Part shown: positions 33,233 to 44,119 of the stretch, piece after piece
How the letters are laid out: every line of letters starts with the position of its first letter
How positions within the stretch are numbered: position 1 is the first letter of the stretch
NCBI GenBank assembly: GCA_037039925.1
Contig: JAXRKP010001638.1
Span: 1 to 64,000, forward strand
Reading direction: 5' to 3'
From: Doris montereyensis
Lineage: Eukaryota > Mollusca > Gastropoda > Nudibranchia > Dorididae
DNA: 64,000 nt
Translations under genes and position numbers: made by a program
Notes under the pieces: generated by a model
Seen by the model: only the letters and a program-made list of their open reading frames with translations
What the model was told of the DNA's origin: nothing
The model's database searches: none

Positions 33233-35997
33233 TGTGACACCATTGTCATTCATTCAATGCCTCGAGATTTGTATTGTGTTTTTAACTGGATATTCAACCA
33301 GATTTTGCCCAGTTTAAGATTATCACACAAAACTCTGTGCTCTACAAAAGACATGCAGATGCATTAAACAAACAAAGACAGCTGAATCAATTTAAAGATA
33401 AATAATTAGACACTTAAATTCAAAATTATTAATCTTAAAAGATTGTCTTTAATGAAAAATCCTTTAGATAAAATATCATTTCAGGCTCTCAATTTTACAT
33501 TAAAGCACAGAAACAAGAATCTTGGATTCATTGATAAATTGATGAAATCAGGACAAGAATTATTTTTTTAAAAGACAAATAAATAAATAAATAAATAAAA
33601 CCTAAAATAAAATAGATTAAAAATTGTTTTCAAGTATTTCTATATATTGAAATTCAATGAATCTATATATAGAATTATGCAATAAAACACTTACTCATAA
33701 GAAAATAGTTTTCTGTGCTCAAATTTCAAATGTATATAATATAATTAAACTTTACAAATTACATACGAATACTGTACTAGGATACATAATCATCTGAAAT
33801 GTCTGAGGTAGAACAATAGAAATGAGCTTGTTTTCATAAAATACATTCAAACAAATACTAAGGCCTGGTGGTACACAACGGGATTGCTTTATAAAAGAAA
33901 TGAGTTGGTTTATTGTATATTCCTCTTGGATCCAGTTGTTTTGGCTTCATTATGAGACCATATTTCAAACATGTTCCTTGAAAACATATTTCTTACACTC
34001 ATAAAATATACATATATAAATAAAAAACATGAAATACTCTTAACAGCAGTAAAATGAGCTACATTTCTAAAAGTTATATAAATTCAATATGTCCTTACTT
34101 AAAGTCGTCTTGAGCATGATTTTTCAGTCCTTAAAATAGACAATTTTAACTACTACTATTGAACTTAACATGTCTAAATTAGCTACAAAAATAGGGAAAA
34201 TATGTTTATCATATGGCTTTGATGGAAACACAGTATTTTTGGATTTTCATTACAAAAAATATAGTCAACAACAACTTCAACTGAAAAAGGCTTTCTAAGT
34301 TCTGATCAGATTTAATGGTAACTTTTTGCACACGAAATATTTGGCCCAATATGTAGAATTTGTCAGAGCAGATTTTCGATAAAGGGTTTGATTTTATGAT
34401 CATGCTTTGAAGTGATATAAAACCTTGAGACGCTCTGGGCTACTTCTTGTCAACCCTATTTCACCTGCTCTTATACTCTTTGATAACAAGTGCGCGGAAT
34501 ATGTAACACAATTTCCGGCCGATCTAAGGCAACATTCAGGACTATTCGTCAAAAGTATATATTTTGGATAGAGTACATTGTGATGATTAAAATGAGTACC
34601 AACTTACACCAATACTTTAGACAGAATGATTAGCTTTTATAGTACAACAGATGTGTTGAATGTTTGGCCTCCGTAGTTCCTAAAAACATTGTGTAAATTC
34701 AAAGATTCAACACTGAGCTTCTTTTATTGTATGATTGTGAAGGGAATGAACTGCTCCATCCAATAATACAATAGGTTAGATATGTCCCATTTTGGGAAAA
34801 AATGGCTTGTTCAGCATCCCAACCCCCCCCTTATTTTTCTTTCTTTTTAATTAAACATCAATATAATATATACACAGATGATCACAAATCTTTGTCCCAC
34901 ATTCATTCAGAAATTCCATTAGAATGGACCTCTGAGGTAAACTTTCACTCAACCCACAAAAATGCAGGGTACATCCTCAATTTTGTTTTGTTTCATTGGA
35001 ATTGGGCTCAGTCTACCGTGTGCAGTAATCTTAGTCAATAATTGTGAGTAAACATCATATGCATGGAATGTGACAGAAAAGGTGAAAGGAGAGAAGTGAT
35101 GCTACCAGCAACATCTGTAAACAACCCAAGGCATATATATCATATGCTTAAGAAAAAAGAGGTGATTGTTACATTAACAGCTATATCTTAAAAGAATGGA
35201 AAAAAAAGGAGAAAAAACACAAACCAAAAACAAATTGATACCTGAAAAAGTGATTTTGTTAGAATATCTTTCATAAAGTTGTTATCCTTTTTAAGGAATA
35301 TGATGAGTAAACTGAAAACTACAAAAACAAACTGCTCAACAAAGGTTTGGCCAAAAGCTGCAAATATATTTGATATATATAAATATATATATATATTTAC
35401 AAATGCAGAAGTGTAAAATAAATTACATGAATAATATGCTTAAATTAAGTAAAATAAGTTTTAATGGAGAAGATACTGAGAAGAAGATAAATTAGAAAAC
35501 TGATCTTCAAAGAAAAACTGCAATCATTTCTTCTTTGCAAAAGATTGCAAACATTTCTACTTCTCAAAAATTGACACCTAGAATGACTATTTGATCACAT
35601 CATACACAAAATTACCTTTCGAATTTAGTATTTATTTTTCGGTAGAAAAAATAAAGAAATTAAAATTTTTGAAGAGAAGAAAACAGGTCTTGAGATTGAT
35701 AATAAATACACAAATATCCCAAAAAAAATTCTTTGCAATCTACTGTGTCCACACCATATGCAGTGATCTCAAAGTGAATCAAGAGGAAACGGCAAGATGA
35801 AAGAAAGACATATATGTGAACGAATGAAAGGAAAGAAATAACACCTACCAGAAGCGCCTGACGAATACCCCAAAGATAACAATAGTATTAGTAATATAGA
35901 CAGTATAATAAACAAATAAGGTGCTTTTGTTTGTGACAGACATCAATCTTCATGAATGTGTAAAGATTAAAAGAAAAGTAAATGAAGGATAACAGAA
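33233..35997. other. AT-rich intergenic DNA, nothing recognised
   Basis: No conserved protein, RNA or repeat family seen. It has short (AAAT)n at about 33580-33600 and an AT-rich stretch at about 35375-35400. Confidence 0.4.
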
Positions 35998-36190
35998 AGA
36001 TGGATGGTCAATCAGACAGATATATAAGACAAAAATTTATGAGACATCAGACATCAGTAGATGTGTGGAAACTAAATCAAATACATATCATATTTACTAA
36101 TAAATAGACAGAAAGATGGATGGTCAATCAGACAGATATATAAGACAAAAATTTCAGCATGAAATGAGACATCAGTAGATGTGTGAGCCA
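35998..36190. repeat. Direct duplication, about 75 bp x2, 115 bp apart
   Basis: GATGGATGGTCAATCAGACA followed by GATATATAAGACAAAAATTT and then GACATCAGTAGATGTGTG occurs twice. The copies differ by a short insertion, so the duplication is recent. Confidence 0.9.
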
Positions 36191-36344
36191 TAATTTACTG
36201 TTCATGGACATAATTGTTCATGGACATTGCCAAAAGACGAAATATATAATATATATACATGTATCTCCATAGTCAGGTAAACAAAAACATTATAATACAA
36301 CCTGCAACTTAATATAAAGTTAACAATAGTGTACTTGCTTAATG

Positions 36345-36450
36345 AGGGTATGACCTTTATCAGTAATAGTGATAACTGTCAAATGGGATATATCAACAAC
36401 AAAACATATTTAACTTAGAAATCAAATTCAAAGCAGTACTCTGAAAAAAA
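36345..36450. repeat. Dispersed duplication, copy 1
   Basis: TGTCAAATGGGATATATCAA, then AATCAAATTCAAAGCAGTAC with flanks, repeated in the same orientation at 37442-37550. Confidence 0.85.
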
Positions 36451-36961
36451 GGTTTTCATTGCAACTAACTATGAAATGCTAAAAGGTATATAGTATAATA
36501 TACAAATCATGATTGTTAAACAGAAACACTGTAAATAATTTTGTTACCTATGGAAAAAAGTGTGCAGACAGGTACCCGTAGATGTATTACACACCCAAGA
36601 AGATGAATAAAATCACAACATCAGCAGACATTTTTGATGGGTTTAAGAAAGTTGCCAGGTTATCAGACATGCATCTATGATACTCATGTGCACAGAAATA
36701 ATTGATTCGAAATGGTTAGAGCAGTCTTTGAGTTTAACATGGATATGTCCATGCTTGTCCTTTGAAAAGAAATATTTCAGATACAAGTTACAGTAATCAC
36801 CCACGAAGACAAAAACATAGACATTGTAAAATCTGTATTGCAAAAAAGCAAAAATCACAACCAACTGGTTAAGTAAAGTAATAATTAACAAGAAAAAAGT
36901 AACAGTTCCATTGCTTTGATAGATGGAAGGCAAATATAAGGTCGATGAACAGAAAAAAAGA

Positions 36962-36962
<1 letters not shown>

Positions 36963-37005
<43 letters not shown>

Positions 37006-37020
37006 GGGGGGGGGGGGGGG
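36963..37020. repeat. (GA)n followed by G18
   Basis: About 20 GA units, GGC, then an uninterrupted run of about 18 G, a potential G-rich secondary structure. Confidence 0.95.
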
Positions 37021-37441
37021 AGAAAAAGGTGAGAGCTCCAGGAATGCTAGAATTCTGTAGAAGTTTATGCATATTTATTATATCACAGTGTTATGTTTGT
37101 AAAATATGTAAAACTATAATAGTAAGTAGATGGGCATATATATATTATGAGAACACTCTTCTTTTTATTATCATTCATTTCCAATGAAACTTAAGGGAGC
37201 TTCATAAAAGTTAAATTTCACAAGTTCAAGGAGGGATGATTCCTACCAGAAAAAACCTAGGAAGGATTTACATACTCATGTCAACATTAGGACCCTAGAT
37301 CGTCGACTGATGCAAAACCAAGACTGAGTAAAAATGAAACAAATCTACCACACAGTACTTTGATTTAATACGGTTTATCATATATGTGTTTAAGGTTTCT
37401 TCAGATTACACACTTGCAATTTAATCATATACAATATATAT

Positions 37442-37550
37442 AATATGGATATAACCTGTATCAGTGATAGTGATAACCGTCAAATGGGATATATCAACAA
37501 TAAAAAAAAATTAACTTAAAAATCAAATTCAAAGCAGTACTCTAAAAAAA
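37442..37550. repeat. Dispersed duplication, copy 2
   Basis: Same sequence as 36345-36450 with scattered substitutions and a longer A run. Confidence 0.85.
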
Positions 37551-38191
37551 AAGAGTAATTCAATGTCATTCAACTTGATCATATAACAATAAAAATAATG
37601 TACATCTAACATGCAAAATAACATATATGGATTTCAGTATGGTAATCAGCTTACTGAATGCATTATAAAAGTACAATGTATTAAGCTTCAACATATTATG
37701 GAATGAAGTTGGAAAACAAGCCCTGATATTGGTATGTTACAAGAAAATATGAAATAATCTTAGTCTCGACTGATGGAGGTCATTCCATCTTTCATTTTGC
37801 TTTCTACTCTACATATTATCATTATACAAAGTATTATCATTTTTTACATATAAATTCTCTGTCAATAGCTAAGGTTTATTTATCTGTAAATAACAAAGAT
37901 AAGGAAATAAACCTTTTCATGATATTGATATCATGCAGAATACCTAACACTCAATCCCAAATCATGCATGTTCTTTCTTCTTTCCAATTCTAAAAAAATG
38001 ATTTTATCACAGGGATATAAGTATATATTTAGGATCATGATACACATACAATATGTAGAGCTCATAGCTGCCATTTATTATAAGCAACATGGATAGACAT
38101 GCTTTTGAATTTTTTTAAAAAGCAGCATTTTAAAATATACAAGTAAAATCATCCTCTCCATTAATATTCATACACTGAATATGCTGTTAAG

Positions 38192-38460
38192 TCGGTGGTT
38201 GAGCGGTTAGGCTTCCGGACTGGGGACCATGAGGTCCCAGGTTCGAATCCTCGTCGTTGTGTTCCTTGGGAAAGACATTTAACACACACTTTCCCCACTC
38301 TACCCAGGTGCAAATGGGTACAAGCACTAGCTTGGGAGTAAACATCTGCATCAAAATAGCGTCTGGCTAGTGGCCCGGAGGTGTTTATATCACCTGATCC
38401 GCTTCACGCTACTGAAACTGGGATAAGCTCTGGCTCTACGGAGCATAACGGCTTTGAAAG
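38192..38460 (+). mobile_element. SINE family B, full length, best preserved
   Basis: Head GGTTGAGCGGTTAGGCTTCC, hairpin GGGGACCATGAGGTCCC, perfect box B GGTTCGAATCC; CORE-like middle GGGAAAGACATTTAACACAC, TTTCCCCACTCTACCC and TGCAAATGGGTACAAGCAC; tail GATCCGCTTCACGCTACTGA. The promoter boxes are intact, so it could have been a recent source copy. Confidence 0.85.
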
Positions 38461-38588
38461 AAATATTCTTTCTTTTACTGTTTAACCTGAAAACAGATAA
38501 TTATACACCCGTGAAATCTAGCTTTTCTGCAGTCTACATTGTCGTTGTATTGCTTAAATAGAAACATGTCTCTTGATATCCACAGAAT

Positions 38589-38594
38589 TTTATT
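38589..38594 (-). promoter_or_regulatory. Possible polyadenylation signal for the CPTP gene
   Basis: AATAAA on the minus strand about 250 bp after the CPTP stop. Position is reasonable; the call rests on the hexamer alone. Confidence 0.4.
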
Positions 38595-38842
38595 GCATTG
38601 AATACTTTTTCTTATACCGCATGAAAACAATGAAAATGGTAATGTTTCATTGAATTTCTTTTTTAAAATTAGCGAACATGGTTTTTTTTATGTTTGTTCC
38701 ATCGGTATATTAGGTACTTGATAATGTTACTGAGAATATGATTGTTGTTAATTCATCCAGGTTTGATCTTAAACACAGTCGTATATGTACAATTTACGAA
38801 ATATGAAGAATATCATGACGACTATAAACTGTCTGTGTAATA

Positions 38843-39493
38843 TCATAAACACGTTGTCCGACTTCTGTAACCTCTAAGAAGACTCTTAACTCTGTCATAA
38901 CTATGCTTGCACATAATTTCAATAAGTGTTTGTTTTGAGGGAAGTGCATAAACTGCTACATATGCCAGTTTCTGAGTGATCCAAGGATGGTGTTTACTCA
39001 GAGTTTCAGAATATACTCGCCAGGCTATACTGGACGTCTTAGCCTGGTCATCACCATCTGCAATTCTTTCCATAAATACAAGGATAAACTCTAGGGCACG
39101 ATGCAAGCGAAGGAGGGTGCGTGAACCAGATGGATGAAAGCCTTTATGGTGAACTTTGCCTATTAAAATTTCAAAATTTATCATTGACTGGATACTGCGA
39201 TAATTATTTCCACTGTCCTTAAGCATTTGATACTCTATAGCCCTTATCTTAGACTCAATATCTCTGGCAATAAAACCAAACAAAAGGGCCAGTTAGTTTA
39301 AAAAATCTACACAACTCATTAAAGGCATGAAGATATTCCTCTAAAGCAGTGTATCATCATCTTGACAACATTTCCTAAAAGAATGAAGCACAAATTCCAG
39401 ATCAAAGTCTCGATTTCCATTTTTATTAAACATTGATGATTTGTCCTCAGTTTCAAGGTGTCTTTCATAATGGTCAGCATCTACCGTAACCAT
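38843..39493 (-). CDS. CPTP: Ceramide-1-phosphate transfer protein (GLTP-fold), intronless
   Basis: ATG at 39493, stop at 38843-38845: 217 codons counting the stop, close to the usual length of about 214 residues. CPTP is a cytosolic glycolipid-transfer-protein-fold carrier that moves ceramide-1-phosphate between membranes. Seen in order: DFDLEFVLHSFRKC (first helix), EEYLHAFNELCRFF, FGFIARDIESKIRAIE with the D-x-x-x-K headgroup pair, NYRSIQSMINFEI, SRTLLRLHRALEFI with both headgroup arginines, and SKHHPWITQKLAYVAVYALP with the conserved His. All headgroup-contact residues of the family are kept. Two frame changes that cancel (an in-frame TAG at 39341-39343, return to frame near 39285) break helix 2. 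A CTTTCAG acceptor just upstream of the ATG suggests a 5' UTR intron. Either a gene with two sequence errors or a decayed retrocopy; I favour the gene. Confidence 0.85.
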
Positions 39494-40433
39494 GTTTATA
39501 ATGTAGATCTATCTGAAAGATATATAAGTAGAATGTAAGATTAAATGTTGTGCTGTCACATGATGTTAAAAATCTATATATATGACTTAAAAATCATAAT
39601 ATCTGAACTCTCTGAGAGCTGGCCTATTTGACATATCAAAACCCTTAAGTGCTGTGATTTTTTTTAACCTTTTTCAAAACAGTATTCTCCCAACTAAATA
39701 TGATAATAAATGAACCAAATTATGATCTGGGGTTGTTTGTTATCTATTTATGCAAGTATGCGTCTTTGAATTTTGTATTTTAGACAGACAGTCTGAATGT
39801 TATGACCCCTTGACCACAGATCACGTTTTGGAAAACAAAAACAATTTTGAACGAGACGGAACAGCGACATAATAGGATTTTTTTTGGGTAAAAAAATATA
39901 AAAACTGATCAAAGACAGATGTAGAAAGATATCTATTATAATCACAAGAATAACTGTTGTGTCATTTTCCATATCTTCATTAGGTTTTTGTTATCCGTTA
40001 GCGAAAACAGCCACATATATAAGGAAATGTAAAAAATATACTTCAACAGGCAGGGTATGTCCATGATCTCAGTTGGTTGTAAAGGGAAAGTTTCTTGGAA
40101 GATCTTCCAAACTATCACTTTCAGTACATACTCCTAAATCTCCCCTCACCAATCCAATAAAAGTAACAGTTTGAGTCCTTTTAGGTCAAGATGTAGTCAT
40201 TTCACTACATTTTCCGCTGTCATACCACCTTAATAGAGATAGGGTGGGGCTCTGTCCCTATGTGATAGACCATGTCTGTATATGATGATCTTGACCAGGG
40301 GTCACAAGGTCAATTTGTCCAGCCCGCCTCAAAACCTCCATGCGTGGGAAACAACTTGGAATATGTGTAGTGTGGTCAGCACTAATAACAGTGCAAATTT
40401 ACTGTAAATTTACCGAATTAACTTCAGGGCAGG
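39494..40433. other. Upstream DNA of CPTP, no gene seen
   Basis: AT-rich near the gene and more mixed after 40020. It holds a perfect 16-bp palindrome TTGGAAGATCTTCCAA at 40095-40110. Any CPTP promoter would lie here, but no core element is convincing. Confidence 0.35.
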
Positions 40434-40542
40434 CACTATTCATCATTAATGACGAATAGACCTAGGCACATTTGACATTAATTATGAAGGAATCTCTCCA
40501 CCACTCGTCATTAACAACCTTGCCTCTATTCGTTCATTAAAT
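40434..40542. repeat. Palindrome cluster, group 1
   Basis: At 40434-40459 a near-perfect palindrome made of CACTATTCATCATT and its mirror AATGACGAATAG. Degenerate halves follow: GACATTAATTATGAA (about 40474), CCACTCGTCATTAA (40501) and CTATTCGTTCATTAA (about 40526). The consensus half-site is CACTATTCGTCATT. Confidence 0.7.
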
Positions 40543-41039
40543 CAGTAGCATTTTGAGGAATAATACACAATCACATAAACTGATTTATTAGGAATTAACA
40601 ATAGAAATCATAATGATGTAAAATGCCTTTATTCTTAAATCATTATTTGACTTTTATCTTATTATTTTACAGGCTTTGACAAATTATGGATTTAAATGTA
40701 AACCAAGTCTGTTTGATGAAAGCATGGATTAATGATTGAACATTATGTGATTCAACAGTATGTGTTGTGCGTGCTTTGATCTACCAAGAATGTGAATGTG
40801 AAGGCTTTTCAAGTTGGTGGCTGTTTTTGCATTCATGTTTTCGACACTTGGACTAGCAACGTGGAGCAAGTTGTAGAGGAACAGCAAGAGTGGAACATCC
40901 ATTCTCTCTCTCCCTCTTTCTCTTACAATAGTGATATAGTTATAGCTAGAGAAGAAAAACCACAAACAGAAGGGTAAAAAAATTGTGTATTCTAATGTAA
41001 CTTTTCAGTCAGTCTGTATCTGACATTTGATACCCCTCT

Positions 41040-41094
41040 CTCTCTCTCTGTGTTTCTCTCAATCTAATATAATCTCTTTCTCAATCTGATGTAA

Positions 41095-41125
<31 letters not shown>

Positions 41126-41140
41126 GTATCTGTCTCCCTG
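41040..41140. repeat. Interrupted CT-rich microsatellite
   Basis: Runs of CT broken by TGTGTTTCTC and two copies of CAATCT(A/G)AT(A/G)TAATCTC. Confidence 0.85.
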
Positions 41141-41187
41141 ACCCTTGCGCACTAACTACTTGATATACCATCAGCCGTACATTCGAT

Positions 41188-41245
41188 ACTCATGATGAAT
41201 AGTGCTTCAGCGCTATCCACTATCGGTCATTAATGATGAACAGTC
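41188..41245. repeat. Palindrome cluster, group 2
   Basis: CATGATGAATAGTGC (half-site) and, at 41218-41244, CCACTATCGGTCATTAATGA followed by TGAACAG, a mismatched full palindrome. Confidence 0.65.
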
Positions 41246-41308
41246 ACTCTAGGCAGACCAAGTCTGAGCACAAGCACAGCTCTGATCTAAATTTTATTAA
41301 ATACATCA

Positions 41309-41739
41309 GTTTAGATCTAAACTTTCATAAAATCTTAGGTGCTCCTTAAGAATTGATGTCCCGTTTGATCCGGAAATGAATTTGTCTAATTTATAAAAAG
41401 TGGCTAGATCTAGATGGCTTTTAATTTTTATGCCAAATAGTGTTAACTATATGATTGATTAGAAGTACATTTTATTTAGTGTACATATATATTAAATCTA
41501 TTTCATTTTATGACTTTTATTCAGGGGAACACACCCCCACCATCTTCGTTTTTCAGTAGGCTCTCACGTAATATGGAGGGACACCCCCACCCCTTATTTT
41601 CACTTCAAGTTTATTCCCATTAAAATTAACTCTGGAGAAAATTTGGCGAGGTCAAATCTGGCAAACCATTCCTTGAGTCATCAGGACATCAATTCTTAAG
41701 GAATACCCAAATCTTATAATCTCGAATTTAGATCTAAAC
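41309..41739. mobile_element. Foldback element 1 (about 60-bp inverted arms)
   Basis: Left arm GTTTAGATCTAAACTTTCAT ... CTTAAGAATTGATGTCCC. The right arm is its reverse complement (GACATCAATTCTTAAGG ... GAATTTAGATCTAAAC). The loop is about 300 bp and non-coding. A MITE-like structure; no target duplication found. Confidence 0.6.
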
Positions 41740-42140
41740 TGGATCTAGATGTGTGGACGTGAATATTTGTCAGTTACTGACAAATACCTGAAAAAGAAAA
41801 AAACGCTATTCGTTCTTAGAATCGGATGTATTGCCGGTTACAGATAACAAGAGCAGCATTTGGGTACTCGTTGGTACTCGAGTGCGTTCTTGCGGTAAGT
41901 ATGTAATTTCATTGTTCTCAGCGTCATTCATTGCCGAGCTTACAACTTCACCTGTAAAAATCTCCATCAACCTTGCCAGACTTTAATTTATATCAGGAGT
42001 TCCTTAACGAAATAAAGCAACTGGAGATAGAACAAAAGGAAGGAGAGAGACGCATATAATTTGTAACATGCAAGGGAGAGAGAGAGGGGGAGGGACAAGA
42101 CAAGAAAGCTAGAAGGAGAGAGACACACATATATGGGAGT

Positions 42141-42180
42141 CATTATTCGCAAGGTGTCTTGCGGATCCAAAGTACAAGCG
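42141..42180. repeat. Hairpin motif G, left copy
   Basis: TTCGCAAGGTGTCTTGCGGA, a short inverted repeat, with AGCGTTAT 15 bases further on. It matches copies at 43585-43650 on the other side of the Ulp1-like remnant. Confidence 0.5.
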
Positions 42181-42298
42181 TTATCCCAAGCTCCATTTGT
42201 TATTCCAAGGACACCCCCATTCGTGGCAGACCAAGGTTGCGACTGCCAAAGAAAAGAGAGTAGCAGACACAGCAGCACGCCCTCGGGTCAAGTGACCT

Positions 42299-43065
42299 GT
42301 GTCGTCTAAGCATCTTCACAACCTTGATGTGGAAGACATGCGCATCCTTGAAGAAGGGAAAAAGTTCACAGACAAGCACATTGCCGCAGCAAGTAGCATG
42401 CTGGTGGCACAGTTCCCTGACATAGGTGGCCTTCAAGACCCCGTTCTTGGACAAAGTTTACAATTTGATATAGTAGGTGACAAAAGTTATATTCAAATTA
42501 TGCATTGTCTGCGAGTCAATCACTGGGTGACAGTCAGCAACACGACTGCCCCATCTGACTGTCACCTAGAGGTGTATGACTCCCTTTATGGTAGTGCCAT
42601 AGAGAAACTCATCAGCGTTCCAGTGTTCTTCACTACTTCTCCCGAAAGAGTCGTGGGTTCACGCTAGCACTCAACAATTCGCAGAAACAAGTTGGCGGAG
42701 TGGATTGGAGCTGTTTGCCATAGCTACAGCCACTGCCCTGTGCTGGTGTTGACCTACAGCAGAGCAATTTCACCAAAATTCTAATGAGGCAGCATCTTGC
42801 TGTCCTGCTTTAAGGAACCATGTCCCCTTTCCACAGTCGCCCCGTGTTAGGGAATCAAGGCCAGTCAAGGAAATTCGGGAGGTGCCTGTGCACTGCTGCT
42901 GTCGTCTATTTGACAATGGAGGCGGAATTCATGGGTGAAAAAACTGCTGCAAAAGTGGTTCCGTGAGTTGCCTTCAGAAGATGAAAAAGTATGTGGAGGT
43001 GATTGAGAATACGCCAAAGTGGCGCTGTCCTGAATGTCAGGCCATAACAGAATTATGCTCTACTG
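42299..43065 (+). pseudogene. Ulp1/C48-like protease plus PHD-like zinc finger, decayed
   Basis: An open frame at 42299-42667 carries FTDKHIAAASSMLVAQFPDI, GGLQDPVLGQ, SYIQIMHCLRVNHWVTVSN with the catalytic-type His, and LEVYDSLYGS with the Asp. After a frame change the Q/Cys region appears degraded as QKQVGGVDW (Cys lost to an indel) then GLFAIATATAL. Further on, in other frames, VPVHCCCRLFDNGG and TPKWRCPECQ resemble a C-terminal PHD finger. This Ulp1-like plus PHD architecture occurs as a repeated, transposon-associated family in many invertebrates; it is not the housekeeping SUMO protease. It is broken by at least three frame changes or stops and sits inside the palindrome-rich block. Confidence 0.55.
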
Positions 43066-43584
43066 CATTATGCTGCTTTTCAACGTGCTTGTGATTCCAT
43101 TCAGGCAATTGCTTCAGCCCTTTCAGTTTTACGTTCGGCTTAGGCAGGTTTTGTCTAAAAGTTACAAGACCAGACTGTGAGAAGTAAAGGAGGTTTTCAG
43201 GAGAAAATCTCATCATTTTAGAGTTGTTTTTTCTTTCTTTTTGTTTTGGCCCGGAGAATTTTAGGATTTAGTTGGGGTTTTATTTTTCCATTTGTGATAA
43301 TGATGTATTTTTGTTTAAGAGGTTGTAAATTGTTTTTAAACTATCCTCTCAGATTTACATTTCAAATAAATTTCGACAAATGAGGGTACTATTCGACTTC
43401 TCATTTCATTTTATAAATATGAAAAGGATAAAAAATTGGGTTGCTGAACAGGCACAATCATACACACCAGGGAGGGAGTGGTACTGAATTATGAATAGAA
43501 CACTAACACACTTTCAAGACATGCTAATCTACAAGAACTTGACCAAAATTTCGGTCCTTGGATATAATGCCGCCACAAGCAGGA

Positions 43585-43650
43585 CTATTGGCAAGGTGCC
43601 TTGCGGACCAATGTTCAGCGTTATTCGCAAAAGGAGCACCTTGCGGATAT
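43585..43650. repeat. Hairpin motif G, right copies (two)
   Basis: TTGGCAAGGTGCCTTGCGGA and, 20 bp later, AGCGTTATTCGCAAAAGGAG with CACCTTGCGGAT. Same hairpin as at 42148. Confidence 0.5.
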
Positions 43651-43929
43651 GCCCACATATATGCAAGACTGAGGAAGATCGAATCTGTAATCAAATCACA
43701 CACGACGTCACATCTAGATCTAAATCTAATGTTGAATCGTGATCGTTCCTATCATTTTCAATTCATCTGTAATTTGTCATATCTGGGGAAAATAATGAAT
43801 AGCCTAATTAATGAAAAGGTAGATCTATTATCACTAGATCTAGATATTTAAATCTATAAATTAGTTATATTATAAAAATAGTCTTGATCTATTCCTAATT
43901 TAACTGGGATCATGGCATACTGAGGACTA

Positions 43930-44063
43930 GCCGTTCATTAATGACGAATAGTGCCAGGGTCCATTCGTCATTAATAGCCAACGGATGAGTGAGAAGCTCT
44001 TTCAATTTCACCATTAATGATGAATAGTGGCGATGTTCATCCGTCATTAATGACAAATAGTGC
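43930..44063. repeat. Palindrome cluster, group 3 (four copies)
   Basis: Copies at 43930-43955 (GTTCATTAATGACGAATAGT), 43961-43979 (CCATTCGTCATTAATAGCC), 44009-44030 (CACCATTAATGATGAATAGT) and 44035-44063 (CATCCGTCATTAATGACAAA, then TAGTGC). Centre spacing varies, about 30-45 bp. Confidence 0.75.
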
Positions 44064-44119
44064 TGGAACATCTCTAATACTGATACATAATGTACTCTAC
44101 TAGCTCTATAGTATAACTA

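Noticed and set aside
38192..38265. Functional tRNA gene
   Set aside because: Boxes A and B are present, but it continues into a SINE body shared with 13298 and lacks a paired acceptor stem. The same holds for the heads at 26257, 33232, 45264 and 18165.
40095..40110. Perfect palindrome TTGGAAGATCTTCCAA
   Set aside because: A single short occurrence with no repeats nearby; could be chance, so it is kept only as a note.
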